Shown piece after piece: positions 16,401-24,926 of a stretch of 36,715 nt of DNA. Every line of letters starts with the position of its first letter. The stretch's first letter is position 1. The notes beneath the pieces were generated by a model. It was not told where the DNA came from. It searched no databases and saw only the letters and a list, made by a program, of their open reading frames with translations. The position numbers and the translations under genes were made by a program. Origin of the DNA: Polaromonas sp. (GTDB taxonomy: Bacteria; Pseudomonadota; Gammaproteobacteria; Burkholderiales; Burkholderiaceae_C); assembly GCA_021731285.1 (NCBI GenBank), contig JAKFXR010000098.1, forward strand, positions 1 to 36,715, written 5' to 3'.

Positions 16401-19367
16401 CGCGAGTACGAAGCGGCCATGGGCAAGGTGCACGGTGTGGAAGAGGCGCGCGCCAAGGCCTGGAAAACGAAACCGGCCTTCTCCAACCTGATCCAGATCG
16501 TCAACGCCAAAGAGCACAACCTCAAGAGCCTGTCGGTCAATATTCCGCGCGGCAAGTTCAATGTGGTGACCGGTGTGTCGGGTTCCGGAAAATCCACGCT
16601 GGCCTTTGACATCCTCTTCAACGAAGGGCAGCGCCGCTACCTGGAGTCGCTCAATGCCTATGCGCGCAGCATTGTGCAGCCGGCGGGCCGGCCCGAGGTG
16701 GACGCGGTGTACGGCATTCCGCCGACGGTTGCGATCGAACAGCGCCTGTCGCGCGGCGGGCGCAAGTCCACCGTCGGCACCACGACCGAGGTCTGGCATT
16801 TTTTGCGCCTGCTGTATGTGAAGCTGGGTACGCAGCATTGCACCAAAGACGGCGCGGCGGTCATGCCGCAAAGCGCAGAGAGCATTGCTGCGCAACTGCT
16901 CAAGGCTTACCGTGGCCAGCACATCGGCTTGCTGGCGCCGCTGGTGATCAACCGCAAGGGCGTCTACACCGAGCTGGCCGACTGGGCGCGTCCGCGTGGC
17001 TACACCCACCTGCGTATTGACGGCGAGTTTTTGCCGACGACCAACTTTCCGCGTATTGACCGCTTCAAGGAACACACGGTCGAACTGCCGATTGCAGACA
17101 TTCATGTGACGCCCGACAACGAAGCCGCACTGCGCCAGGCGCTGGCCGCAGCGCTGCAGCATGGCAAGGGTGTGGTGCATGTGCTGGCCCCGCTCGATGG
17201 CCTGCGCGGCGCGATGATGACCGGCAGCTCCACCAAACATCTGGGGCATTTGCACGCATCGTCCACGCAGCGGGCCTGCCCGGTGTGTGCCACCTCGTTC
17301 GCAGAACTGGACCCCCGCCTCTTCAGCTACAACAGCAAGCATGGCTGGTGCCCCGACTGTGTGGGTACCGGCGTCAAGCTGACCAAAGAGCAGCGCAAGG
17401 TGTTTGACGACTCGGTGCTCGATGCCGACAACAAGGGCCGCGAGCAAAGTTTTGCGGAGCCGGAGGCCGAAGACGTGACGGACGCTGCCTGCCCCGGTTG
17501 CGCCGGTACCCGGTTGAACGCCCAGGCTCGCGCTGTGAAGTTTGCCGGTGTGGGCATTGCCGACATTGCTGCGCTGTCGGTGACCGATGTGCGCCGCTGG
17601 ATCGAAAAGCTGGCTCTGCAGGGCCGCGAGGCCGGCATCGCCCGCGATTTGATTCCCGAGATCAAAAGCCGGCTGGAGTTTCTGGAGGATGTGGGCCTGG
17701 GCTACCTCACGCTGGATCGGGGCGCACCCACGCTGTCGGGCGGCGAGGCGCAGCGCATCCGCCTGGCCGCGCAACTGGGCTCCAACCTGCAGGGCGTTTG
17801 TTATGTGCTGGACGAGCCAACAATTGGCCTGCACCCGCGTGACAACCAGATCTTGCTGCGCGCGCTGGGCAAACTCAGCGACCGTGGCAACACCCTGGTG
17901 GTGGTTGAGCATGACGAGGACACGATTCGCCGCGCCGACAACATCATCGACATTGGCCCCGGCGCCGGCAAGCGCGGCGGCCAGCTGGTGGGGCAGGGCA
18001 CGGCCGCGCATCTGGCCACGCTGCCCGACTCGCTCACCGGGCGCTATCTGGCCCAGCCGCTGATTCATCCTTTGCATCCGCGGCGCGAAACACGCCCCGG
18101 TGCCGAATTGGGGTCGGATCCCAATGTGGGCCTCGGTAGTCGAACGGGCTCAGGCGCATCGTCCAAATTGGGCTCTGACCCCAATTCACCAGCCAAGCCC
18201 CTGAGCAAGCAAAAAGCAGCAGCACTTAAAGCGGCAGCGCTCAAGGCCGCGGCCGCCAGTGCGAGTGCCCTGCACAATGCGGCGCCGGCGGTTGCCAGCG
18301 TGTTCACCTCTTGGATCGACGTGGTGGAGGCCGACCTGCACAACTTGCAGAAGGTGTCCGTCAGCCTGCCGCTGTACCGCCTGGTGGCGGTCACCGGTGT
18401 GTCCGGCTCGGGCAAATCGACCCTGGCGCGTGATGTGCTGCTGGCCAATGTGCAGGCGGCGGTGGCACAACGCTCCACCAAGGCCGGCCGCGAGGCTGAC
18501 GACAAGGGGAGAACCCCTGCGTGGACCGGCTGCCAGCGTATTGAAGGTTATGCGGTGGTGGACCGCGTGCTGGAAGTGGACCAGACCCCCATAGGCAAGA
18601 CACCGCGATCCTGCCCGGCCACCTACATCGGTTTTTGGGACACCATACGCAAGCTGTTTGCCGACACGCTGGAGGCGCGGGCGCGTGGCTATGCGGCGGG
18701 CCGTTTCAGCTTCAACACCGGTGAAGGCCGTTGCCCGACCTGTGAGGGCGCGGGCGTGCGAACCATAGGCATGAGCTTTTTGCCTGATGTGAAAGTGCTG
18801 TGCGAAACCTGCCACGGCGCGCGCTTCAACCCCGAGACCCAGGCGGTGACCTGGCGCGGCAAAAACATCGGTGACGTGCTGACCATGGAAGTGGACGAGG
18901 CGGTGGAATTTTTCGCGTCCATGCCCAACATCGCGCATCCGCTGCAACTGCTCAAGGATGTGGGTTTGGGCTACCTGACGCTGGGGCAACCGTCCCCCAC
19001 GCTGTCGGGCGGCGAGGCGCAGCGCATCAAGCTGGTGACCGAGCTGTCCAAAGTGCGCGACGACATCACGCGCCGTGGCCAGAAGGCGCCGCACACCCTG
19101 TATGTGCTGGACGAACCGACGGTGGGTCTGCACATGGCCGATGTCGAAAAACTGATCCATGTGCTGCACCGGCTGGTCAACGGTGGCCACAGCGTGGTGG
19201 TCATTGAGCATGACCTGGACGTGATTGCCGAAGCCGACTGGGTGATTGACCTTGGGCCCGACGGCGGCAATGCCGGTGGCCGGGTGGTGGCGGCTGCGAC
19301 GCCGGAGCAGGTGGTCAAGCTGGGAACCGCCACGGGCAAGGCGCTGGCGGCCGTGCTCGCGCGCTGA
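13440..19367 (+). CDS. uvrA: Double-length UvrA: two fused UvrA units with four ABC ATPase sites
   Basis: This 1975-residue protein is about twice the length of UvrA, the damage-sensing ATPase of nucleotide excision repair. Walker A motifs start at residues 33, 667, 1045 and 1653, and ABC signatures (LSGGE) at about 515, 866, 1432 and 1855. Each half (about 1-1000 and 1000-1975) is therefore a complete two-ATPase UvrA. The C-terminal-type zinc finger (GRCPTC...CPDC / GRCPTC...CETC) is intact in both. The first finger is intact only in the second half (CPVC...CPDC); in the first half the leading pair has decayed to CPDS. Both halves retain a region in the position of the UvrB-binding domain, more diverged in the first. 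No frameshift or internal stop is present. I recall similar long UvrA proteins annotated in Burkholderiales, with a normal uvrA elsewhere in the genome. Confidence 0.93.
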   Translation: MSQGTIRIRGARQHNLKNIDLDIRTGEMTVVTGPSGSGKSSLVFDTLFAEGQRRYVETFSAYARQFLDRMDKPAVDKVEGVPPAIAIDQTNPVRSSRSTVGTMTELNDHLKLLYARAAQLFDSKTAQAVRHDTPESIYAELMARTAGSDARVVMTFPVELPGNTTAEEVTQWLSASGFTRVHAERVVATSAGPHKLLDVVADRFKVQTAEKARVIEAVELALKRGGRLNVYVQGTGENATEEMWRFSTGLHCPDSDLRYADPTPSLFSFNSAMGACETCRGFGRVIGVDYGLVIPNDKLTLRAGAIKTLQTPAWAENQDDLMRHAEAAGVPRDTPWYKLTPEQQHWVIDGTPAYKNGQWKKQWYGIKRFFAYLETKAYKMHIRVLLSKYRSYTPCESCGGARLKLEALLWRLGSKEAADAALPPGKRFMPVGVSWSRAQLEAMPGLSVHDLMQLPIDRLRDFFNGLTPAALDDGSAPDAEFKALKSLFEEIHTRLKYLCDVGIGYLTLDRQSRTLSGGEVQRINLTTALGTSLVNTLFVLDEPSIGLHPRDMNRITQAMHRLRDAGNTLVVVEHDPAVMLAADRMIDMGPGPGEKGGQIVFDGTPEDLKHADTLTGAYLGSRKQVGMGLKRAVSDNTPRLILEGARDHNLKNLTVEFPLQRLVCVTGVSGSGKSTLMQDILAPALLRQFGKATETPGQHDRLMGADYLTDVVFVDQSPIGKTARSNPASYVGAWDAIRELFAQAPLARQRSYTASKFSFNNGDGRCPTCGGSGFEHVEMQFLSDVYLRCPDCDGKRYRPEILEVTIERKALGDVHPRLMNVADVLDLTVSQASHLFAQDREVIRALQPIVDVGLEYVKLGQPVPTLSGGEAQRLKLAGFLAGASKTASASRQPLALKNINRGTLFLFDEPTTGLHFDDIAKLMRALRKLLDVGHSLIIIEHNLDVIRSADWLIDLGPEGGEAGGLLVAQGTPEEVRQHPSSHTALALREYEAAMGKVHGVEEARAKAWKTKPAFSNLIQIVNAKEHNLKSLSVNIPRGKFNVVTGVSGSGKSTLAFDILFNEGQRRYLESLNAYARSIVQPAGRPEVDAVYGIPPTVAIEQRLSRGGRKSTVGTTTEVWHFLRLLYVKLGTQHCTKDGAAVMPQSAESIAAQLLKAYRGQHIGLLAPLVINRKGVYTELADWARPRGYTHLRIDGEFLPTTNFPRIDRFKEHTVELPIADIHVTPDNEAALRQALAAALQHGKGVVHVLAPLDGLRGAMMTGSSTKHLGHLHASSTQRACPVCATSFAELDPRLFSYNSKHGWCPDCVGTGVKLTKEQRKVFDDSVLDADNKGREQSFAEPEAEDVTDAACPGCAGTRLNAQARAVKFAGVGIADIAALSVTDVRRWIEKLALQGREAGIARDLIPEIKSRLEFLEDVGLGYLTLDRGAPTLSGGEAQRIRLAAQLGSNLQGVCYVLDEPTIGLHPRDNQILLRALGKLSDRGNTLVVVEHDEDTIRRADNIIDIGPGAGKRGGQLVGQGTAAHLATLPDSLTGRYLAQPLIHPLHPRRETRPGAELGSDPNVGLGSRTGSGASSKLGSDPNSPAKPLSKQKAAALKAAALKAAAASASALHNAAPAVASVFTSWIDVVEADLHNLQKVSVSLPLYRLVAVTGVSGSGKSTLARDVLLANVQAAVAQRSTKAGREADDKGRTPAWTGCQRIEGYAVVDRVLEVDQTPIGKTPRSCPATYIGFWDTIRKLFADTLEARARGYAAGRFSFNTGEGRCPTCEGAGVRTIGMSFLPDVKVLCETCHGARFNPETQAVTWRGKNIGDVLTMEVDEAVEFFASMPNIAHPLQLLKDVGLGYLTLGQPSPTLSGGEAQRIKLVTELSKVRDDITRRGQKAPHTLYVLDEPTVGLHMADVEKLIHVLHRLVNGGHSVVVIEHDLDVIAEADWVIDLGPDGGNAGGRVVAAATPEQVVKLGTATGKALAAVLAR
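18105..18187 (+). repeat. Inverted pair of REP-like palindromes inside the double uvrA gene
   Basis: The first palindrome (18105-18125) reads GAATTGGGGTCGGATCCCAAT. The second (18165-18187), read on the minus strand, gives GAATTGGGGTCAGAGCCCAA and then TTT. The two are thus inverted copies of one unit, separated by 39 bases. Both encode LGSDPN in the uvrA frame because the core is palindromic. They make up residues ~1556-1583, in the low-complexity linker between the two ABC modules of the second UvrA half. The GGGGTCAGAGCCC core resembles REP-type sequences I know from Burkholderiales genomes, which supports insertion and not gradual drift. Confidence 0.8.
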
Positions 19368-19494
19368 GGCCGGCAAAGACCTGTTCCGGTCAAGGGTTTT
19401 CCCTTGAGGCGGCCCGAAATAAATACTGTTAAGTCATAAAATTACCGAACAGTGCAGATTATGGGGATCTGCATCAATCTACTGAGTAAACAAG

Positions 19495-20325
19495 ATGCTG
19501 AGTCCCGCCCTGAACTACATCGGTGTATGTGTGGTTGCCCTCCTGATGGCTGCGGCCATACCTGCCACCGCACAGACGGCCGCTGCGCCCACCGATGAAG
19601 TGGAGGTGTTGCCACACCCCTGGGTGGTGCCTTCGCCACGCTCGGCTGAAACCTACTTCAGCAACCTGAAAGATGGCGCAAGCTACGAGTCGCCCTTTGT
19701 CGCGCGTTTCGGCTTGTCCATGCGTGGTCTGGTGCCCGCCGGGAAAACGGCCGGGCGCGCCGGTCACCACCACCTGCTGGTCAATCAGGGGCTGCCACTG
19801 GACTTCAAAAAACCCCTGCCTTTTACCGAGCAGTACATCCACTTCGGCAAGGGTCAAATGGAGATGGTGGTCAACCTGCCGCCGGGCACGTATGACTTGC
19901 GCCTGCTGCTCGCCGACCAGGGCCACATTCCGTATTTCGTTTACAGCAAGCCGATGAAAATCACCGTCAGCAAGCAAAACAAAAACGTGACACCAGCCAG
20001 CGTGCAGGGCCCTGCGCGGGTGGAGCTGCTGTCGCCTGCAGACCGCGAAAAGGTCAAGACGCCTTTTCTTGTTCAGTTTCACGCCAGTGGCTACAACGTC
20101 TCGCATGTTGCCGCCAAAGCAGACGACACCGGGCACTTTCGCCTGACGGTCGAAAGGGCCGGCCGCAAGCCCGAGGTGATCAGCTTCACCGGGGGACAGA
20201 CCGAGACCTGGCTGAGTCCGCCGCCTGGCGACTACACCATGCGCCTCGAGCTGGTTGGCAATGGCGCGGGCAGCAAGGTCATGAGTGCGACCAAACCTTC
20301 GGCCCTGACGGTGGCGGCGCGCTAG
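19495..20325 (+). CDS. Exported DUF4399 protein with a degenerate second copy of the domain
   Basis: This 276-residue protein starts with a signal peptide (hydrophobic core [15 protein letters not shown]), so it is probably periplasmic. Residues ~55-165 match DUF4399: [44 protein letters not shown] and a YF-Y strand. Residues ~180-272 look like a weak internal repeat ([10 protein letters not shown], then [26 protein letters not shown]) that has lost the HHH and DQGH motifs. The function of DUF4399 is not known to me; the conserved His cluster could bind metal. Its stop overlaps the stop of the convergent phosphatase gene within CTAG (20322-20325). Confidence 0.82.
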   Translation: MLSPALNYIGVCVVALLMAAAIPATAQTAAAPTDEVEVLPHPWVVPSPRSAETYFSNLKDGASYESPFVARFGLSMRGLVPAGKTAGRAGHHHLLVNQGLPLDFKKPLPFTEQYIHFGKGQMEMVVNLPPGTYDLRLLLADQGHIPYFVYSKPMKITVSKQNKNVTPASVQGPARVELLSPADREKVKTPFLVQFHASGYNVSHVAAKADDTGHFRLTVERAGRKPEVISFTGGQTETWLSPPPGDYTMRLELVGNGAGSKVMSATKPSALTVAAR

Positions 20326-21152
20326 GTTCTGAGCGCTTCCATCAAGGCGGCCGCCACCTCGGCAAAACCGGTGCCACGTTCACCCTCCGTGATGTAGCGC
20401 GGCTTGTGCTGCAGCCCGGCTTCAAAGCGGCGTATGTTGGCCACGCCCACAGAATTGGGAAAAGCCTTGAACATCAACTCGTCATTGGTGGAGTCGCCGA
20501 CATAAACCCAGCGCGCCAGCTCCTCGTCGAGGTCGCGGTCCAACAGCTCACGCACAATCCAGCGCGCGCCGTCCAGTTTGTTGTGCCCGCCAAACCAGCC
20601 ATTGATGTGGATGGAACTCACCGTTGCGGTCATGCCTTCACTGCGCATGATGTGCAGTGCCTGCGCAATGCGCTCGGGCGGCAGGTGCACAAACTCGCTG
20701 TGGTCTATCGCCATATCCGTTTCCCGACCGGGGCTGTCTTCGGACAACACGGCGCCGGGTACTTCCTGCAGCACGCGCCGCGCGACCTGTTGCATGCGGG
20801 CATAGTTGGCGCTGCGCGTGGCTTCGCTCTGCTGGTATCTTTTTGATAGCAAACTTTCCCCGTCATCAAAGGGCAAACTGCCTTTTTTCTTTTGAAGCAA
20901 TGCCACAGCGCCGTTTTCGGCCACGATGGCATCGACCGGCCAGCTCACGGCAAAGGGCTCGCTCCAGCCGACAGGCCGGCCGGTGATGGCAATCACATGC
21001 AGGCCGGCGGCCTTGAGGTCGCCCAGCGCCAGGAGTGCCTCGGGTGTGATGGCGCCATCGGTGGTCAGGGTGTCGTCAATGTCGGTGAAAACGCCTGTGA
21101 TGCGCTGCCGCTCAGCCAGCGGCCAGGTTTTCAGGGCTTGAAAAGCGTGCAT
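20322..21152 (-). CDS. HAD-IIB family phosphatase (mannosyl-3-phosphoglycerate phosphatase-like)
   Basis: This 276-residue HAD hydrolase has motif [10 protein letters not shown] with nucleophile Asp24 and acid/base Asp26, motif [11 protein letters not shown], and motif [14 protein letters not shown]. The cap and the SVGVANI segment fit the Cof/MPGP type that dephosphorylates sugar phosphates. I chose the ATG whose complement is at 21150-21152 ([10 protein letters not shown]); the frame is open further upstream, but that would run into the ahcY promoter. Residues 88-107 ([20 protein letters not shown]) are encoded by a copy of the small interspersed repeat found elsewhere in the window, so this loop is probably an insertion. 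The physiological substrate is unknown. Confidence 0.85.
   Translation of the reverse strand: MHAFQALKTWPLAERQRITGVFTDIDDTLTTDGAITPEALLALGDLKAAGLHVIAITGRPVGWSEPFAVSWPVDAIVAENGAVALLQKKKGSLPFDDGESLLSKRYQQSEATRSANYARMQQVARRVLQEVPGAVLSEDSPGRETDMAIDHSEFVHLPPERIAQALHIMRSEGMTATVSSIHINGWFGGHNKLDGARWIVRELLDRDLDEELARWVYVGDSTNDELMFKAFPNSVGVANIRRFEAGLQHKPRYITEGERGTGFAEVAAALMEALRT
20834..20888 (+). repeat. Small interspersed repeat, copy B (in frame inside the HAD phosphatase gene)
   Basis: The sequence GGTATC...GATAGCAAACTTTCCCC, then GTCATCAAAGGGCAAACTGCC and a T run, matches intergenic copies A (7476) and C (26044). The host gene is read from the other strand, where the element encodes residues 88-107. 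The 3' part, AAAGGGCA-AAC-TGCC followed by TTTTTT, resembles a small terminator hairpin. Confidence 0.8.
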
Positions 21153-21173
21153 GACGAAAGTGTCGCATGTCTG

Positions 21174-21179
21174 TACAAT
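21174..21179 (+). promoter_or_regulatory. Probable -10 box of the ahcY transcript
   Basis: TACAAT lies about ten bases upstream of the first paired base of the SAH riboswitch (21189), so transcription would start right at the aptamer. I see no good -35 hexamer (the segment at 21151-21156 is ATGACG). The element lies just outside the divergent phosphatase gene. Confidence 0.5.
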
Positions 21180-21188
21180 GGCAGGCTT

Positions 21189-21282
21189 CCTGAGGAGCGT
21201 TGCAACCCACGGCATGTGGACCAGGCTCAGGACATATCAATTGCAACCACGCTCACCCGCATGTGCTTTGAAGCCGGGTGAG
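21189..21282 (+). promoter_or_regulatory. S-adenosylhomocysteine (SAH) riboswitch upstream of ahcY
   Basis: The aptamer pattern CCTGAGGAGCGTTGCAACC...CCAGGCTCAGG...GCAACCACGCTCACCC fits the SAH riboswitch. P1 pairs CCTGAG (21189-21194) with CTCAGG (21226-21231). An internal hairpin pairs CCAC (21207-21210) with GTGG (21216-21219). The pseudoknot pairs GAGCGT (21195-21200) with ACGCTC (21249-21254). A further hairpin, CTCACCCG (21252-21259) with CGGGTGAG (21275-21282), shares three bases with the pseudoknot strand and could be the alternative OFF structure. Known riboswitches of this class turn on ahcY when SAH accumulates. Confidence 0.92.
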
Positions 21283-21366
21283 TCGAACCAATCTGACTCC
21301 CCATCCTTCAGCGCCTTGCGCCGTGGCTATTTTGCCCAATTGACCTTTGATTTTGGAGAATCCTCA

Positions 21367-22797
<1,431 letters not shown>

Positions 22798-22805
22798 ATC
22801 GAACT

Positions 22806-22910
22806 GTCATGCCGGACCCCGGATCAAGTCCGGGGCAGGCCTGATCCGGCATCCATGTCTTCCAGCTCTGGCTCTTTCCCCAGCATGGATTGCGGGTCAA
22901 GCCCGCAATG
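22806..22910 (+). repeat. REP-like palindromic repeat pair between ahcY and tlyA
   Basis: The first unit nests an outer stem ATGCCGGA/TCCGGCAT (22809-22852) around an inner stem CCCCGGA-TCAAG-TCCGGGG (22817-22835). The second unit (22889-22909) is ATTGCGGG-TCAAG-CCCGCAAT, followed by GAC. The text ATCCATGTCTTCCA between them recurs as ATCCATGTCTCCCA in the element at 25522. These elements could act as a processing or attenuation signal in the ahcY-tlyA-metF transcript. Confidence 0.8.
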
Positions 22911-22940
22911 ACACGCCATGCGGCGTCATCGAAAGCTTTC

Positions 22941-23942
22941 ATGCGCGCTGATTTATTCCTCGTCGAACACGGCCATGCCACCACCCGCTCCCAGGCCCAG
23001 CGCCTGATTGCGTCGGGTGTGCAATGGCGTGCCGAAGAAGGCGGGCCGTGGAAAACGGTTGCCAAGAACGGGGACGAGGTGCCTCCCGGTGCCGAGATCC
23101 AGGTCCCGGACACCACCGAAGCGAAATACATTTCGCGCGGCGGCCTCAAGCTCGAAGGCGCGCTCAAAAGCGCTGGCGTGGACGTGACTGGCCTGCGCTG
23201 CCTGGACATCGGGCAGTCGACCGGCGGTTTCACCGACTGTCTGCTGCAGCACGGCGCTGCGCAGGTGGTGGGCGTGGATGTTGGTCATGGGCAGTTGCAC
23301 GGCAGCATGCGCGATGACCCGCGCGTCGTTTGCATCGAAGGGGTCAATGCACGTTCGCTGACGGCAGACGATTTGATCGACCACTACCGCCAGGCCCTGC
23401 ATGCGGGAGAAGACAGCGGCGACGGGTTTGAAGAAGAAGCCGGGCTTGATTTTGACCCGGTGTTTGATTTTCTGACCGGCGACCTGTCCTTTATTTCGCT
23501 GACGCTGGTCTTGCCAGCGGTGGTGCGTTTGCTTAAAGCCGATGGCCATTTGCTGATGCTGGTCAAGCCGCAATTTGAGCTTCAGCCCGGCCAGATTGGC
23601 AAGGGCGGCATTGTGCGTGACCCGGCGCACTTTGCGTTTGTCGAACAACGCCTGCGTGACAGCTGCACGGCCCTGGGCCTGGACGTGCTCGGCTGGCTGG
23701 ACTCCCCGATTGCAGGTGGAGACGGCAACCGCGAATTTTTTGTGCATGCCAAAAAAGGCCACAACGTGGCGGGCGAAGACAAGCCGCTGGAGGCTGCGCC
23801 GCCGCGCAACCTGCCCAAGCGCACACCACGCAGTGAGCAGCGCGCCATGCATGAGGCGCATGAAGATTCGGAAGAAGCGCACTCCGGCCAGCACGGCCCC
23901 GCGCGTGGCAAGCGGCGCGACAAAGACGCCGGTAAAACATAA
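22941..23942 (+). CDS. tlyA: TlyA family S4-domain RNA 2'-O-methyltransferase
   Basis: This 333-residue protein has an S4 RNA-binding domain at the N terminus (MRADLFLVEHGHATTRSQAQRLI, then KYISRGGLKLEGAL). A Rossmann-type FtsJ-like methyltransferase domain follows, with the SAM motif LDIGQSTGGFTDCLLQHGA and the later LVKPQFELQPGQIGKGGIVRDP. TlyA proteins 2'-O-methylate ribosomal RNA; many are still labelled haemolysins. The C-terminal ~55 residues are charged and look disordered. I chose the ATG at 22941 because the frame upstream runs into the REP-like repeat. Its position between ahcY and metF links an SAM consumer to the SAH-clearing gene. Confidence 0.9.
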   Translation: MRADLFLVEHGHATTRSQAQRLIASGVQWRAEEGGPWKTVAKNGDEVPPGAEIQVPDTTEAKYISRGGLKLEGALKSAGVDVTGLRCLDIGQSTGGFTDCLLQHGAAQVVGVDVGHGQLHGSMRDDPRVVCIEGVNARSLTADDLIDHYRQALHAGEDSGDGFEEEAGLDFDPVFDFLTGDLSFISLTLVLPAVVRLLKADGHLLMLVKPQFELQPGQIGKGGIVRDPAHFAFVEQRLRDSCTALGLDVLGWLDSPIAGGDGNREFFVHAKKGHNVAGEDKPLEAAPPRNLPKRTPRSEQRAMHEAHEDSEEAHSGQHGPARGKRRDKDAGKT

Positions 23943-23963
23943 AACAAAGAAGCGGAGGTCGCA

Positions 23964-24791
23964 ATGAATCTACCTGTCAGTTTTGAATTTTTTCCTCCCA
24001 AGACGCCTGAAGGTGTGGACAAGCTGCGCAACGTGCGCCAGGCCCTGTATGCGCACAAGCCCCAGTTTTTCAGCGTGACCTATGGCGCGGGCGGCTCCAC
24101 CCAGGACGGCACCTTGCAGACCGTCCAGTCCATCATTGGCGACGGCTTTGACGCTGCGCCGCACTTCTCCTGCATAGGCGCGACGCGCGAGGGCGTGCGG
24201 GCGCAGCTCGCCGCTTTTCGCGCGGCTGGCATCAAGCGGGTGGTGGCGCTGCGCGGCGATCTGCCCAGCGGTTTTGGCGCGTTTGGCGAGTTCAAGTACG
24301 CGAGCGAACTGATTGAATTCATACGCACCGAAACCGGTGACGCCTTTCATCTGGAGGTGGGTTGCTACCCCGAGACACACCCCCAGGCCAAGTCGCCCGA
24401 GGCCGACTTGCAGGCCTACCTGATCAAGGTCAGGGCCGGCGCCAGTTCGGCCATCACCCAGTATTTTTTCAATACCGACGCCTATTTCCGTTTTGTTGAT
24501 GACACCCGCAGGCTGGGCGCCGACATTCCGGTGGTGCCGGGCATCATGCCCATCATCAGCTCGACACAGCTGATGCGTTTTTCAGACGCCTGCGGCGCAG
24601 AAATTCCGCGCTGGATCCGTTTGCGCCTGCAGTCCTACGGTGACGACACTGCCTCCATCAAGAGTTTTGGCCTCGATGTGATCACCGAGATGTGCGACAG
24701 GCTGAAGACGGCGGGCGTGCCGGGCATTCACTTCTACACCATGAATCAGGCCGGCGCGACGACTGAAATTCTGAAGCGGCTTGGGCGGTGA
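23964..24791 (+). CDS. metF: 5,10-methylenetetrahydrofolate reductase
   Basis: This 275-residue flavoprotein reduces methylene-THF to methyl-THF, the methyl donor for remaking methionine from homocysteine. It begins with the family pattern PVSFEFFPPKTPEGVDKL (the catalytic Glu is in FEFFPPK) and continues FFSVTYGAGGSTQDGT, VALRGDLPSG, and FITQYFF-type SSAITQYFFNTDAYFRF. C-terminal PGIHFYTMNQ is also typical. The length is normal for bacterial MetF. GCGGAGG precedes the ATG. It lies 21 bases after tlyA and is probably co-transcribed with ahcY under SAH control. Confidence 0.95.
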   Translation: MNLPVSFEFFPPKTPEGVDKLRNVRQALYAHKPQFFSVTYGAGGSTQDGTLQTVQSIIGDGFDAAPHFSCIGATREGVRAQLAAFRAAGIKRVVALRGDLPSGFGAFGEFKYASELIEFIRTETGDAFHLEVGCYPETHPQAKSPEADLQAYLIKVRAGASSAITQYFFNTDAYFRFVDDTRRLGADIPVVPGIMPIISSTQLMRFSDACGAEIPRWIRLRLQSYGDDTASIKSFGLDVITEMCDRLKTAGVPGIHFYTMNQAGATTEILKRLGR

Positions 24792-24926
24792 ATGTGGTGT
24801 TGATCCATTTGCGCTGGTCGATCCCCGCAAGCGGGGCCCCTCGCCCCACGCTCCAATGTCTCACGATGAACCAGTCAGCAGCCACGACGAAAATCATCCG
24901 TCGCCTGCAGTTGACAGGATAAGGCT

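Noticed and set aside
15459-18077. An 872-codon open frame on the minus strand
   Set aside because: It lies antisense inside the double uvrA gene, and its translation is a His/Gln/Arg-rich string with no domain. It is an artefact of high GC and codon bias on the sense strand.
22890-22940. A longer tlyA start at 22890
   Set aside because: The extra 17 residues are encoded by the REP-like repeat, and the S4 domain starts naturally at MRADLFLVEHG (22941).
24911-24916. A consensus TTGACA before rlpA
   Set aside because: The matching -10 position would fall inside the rlpA coding region, with TTGCAC there, so it is not a believable promoter.
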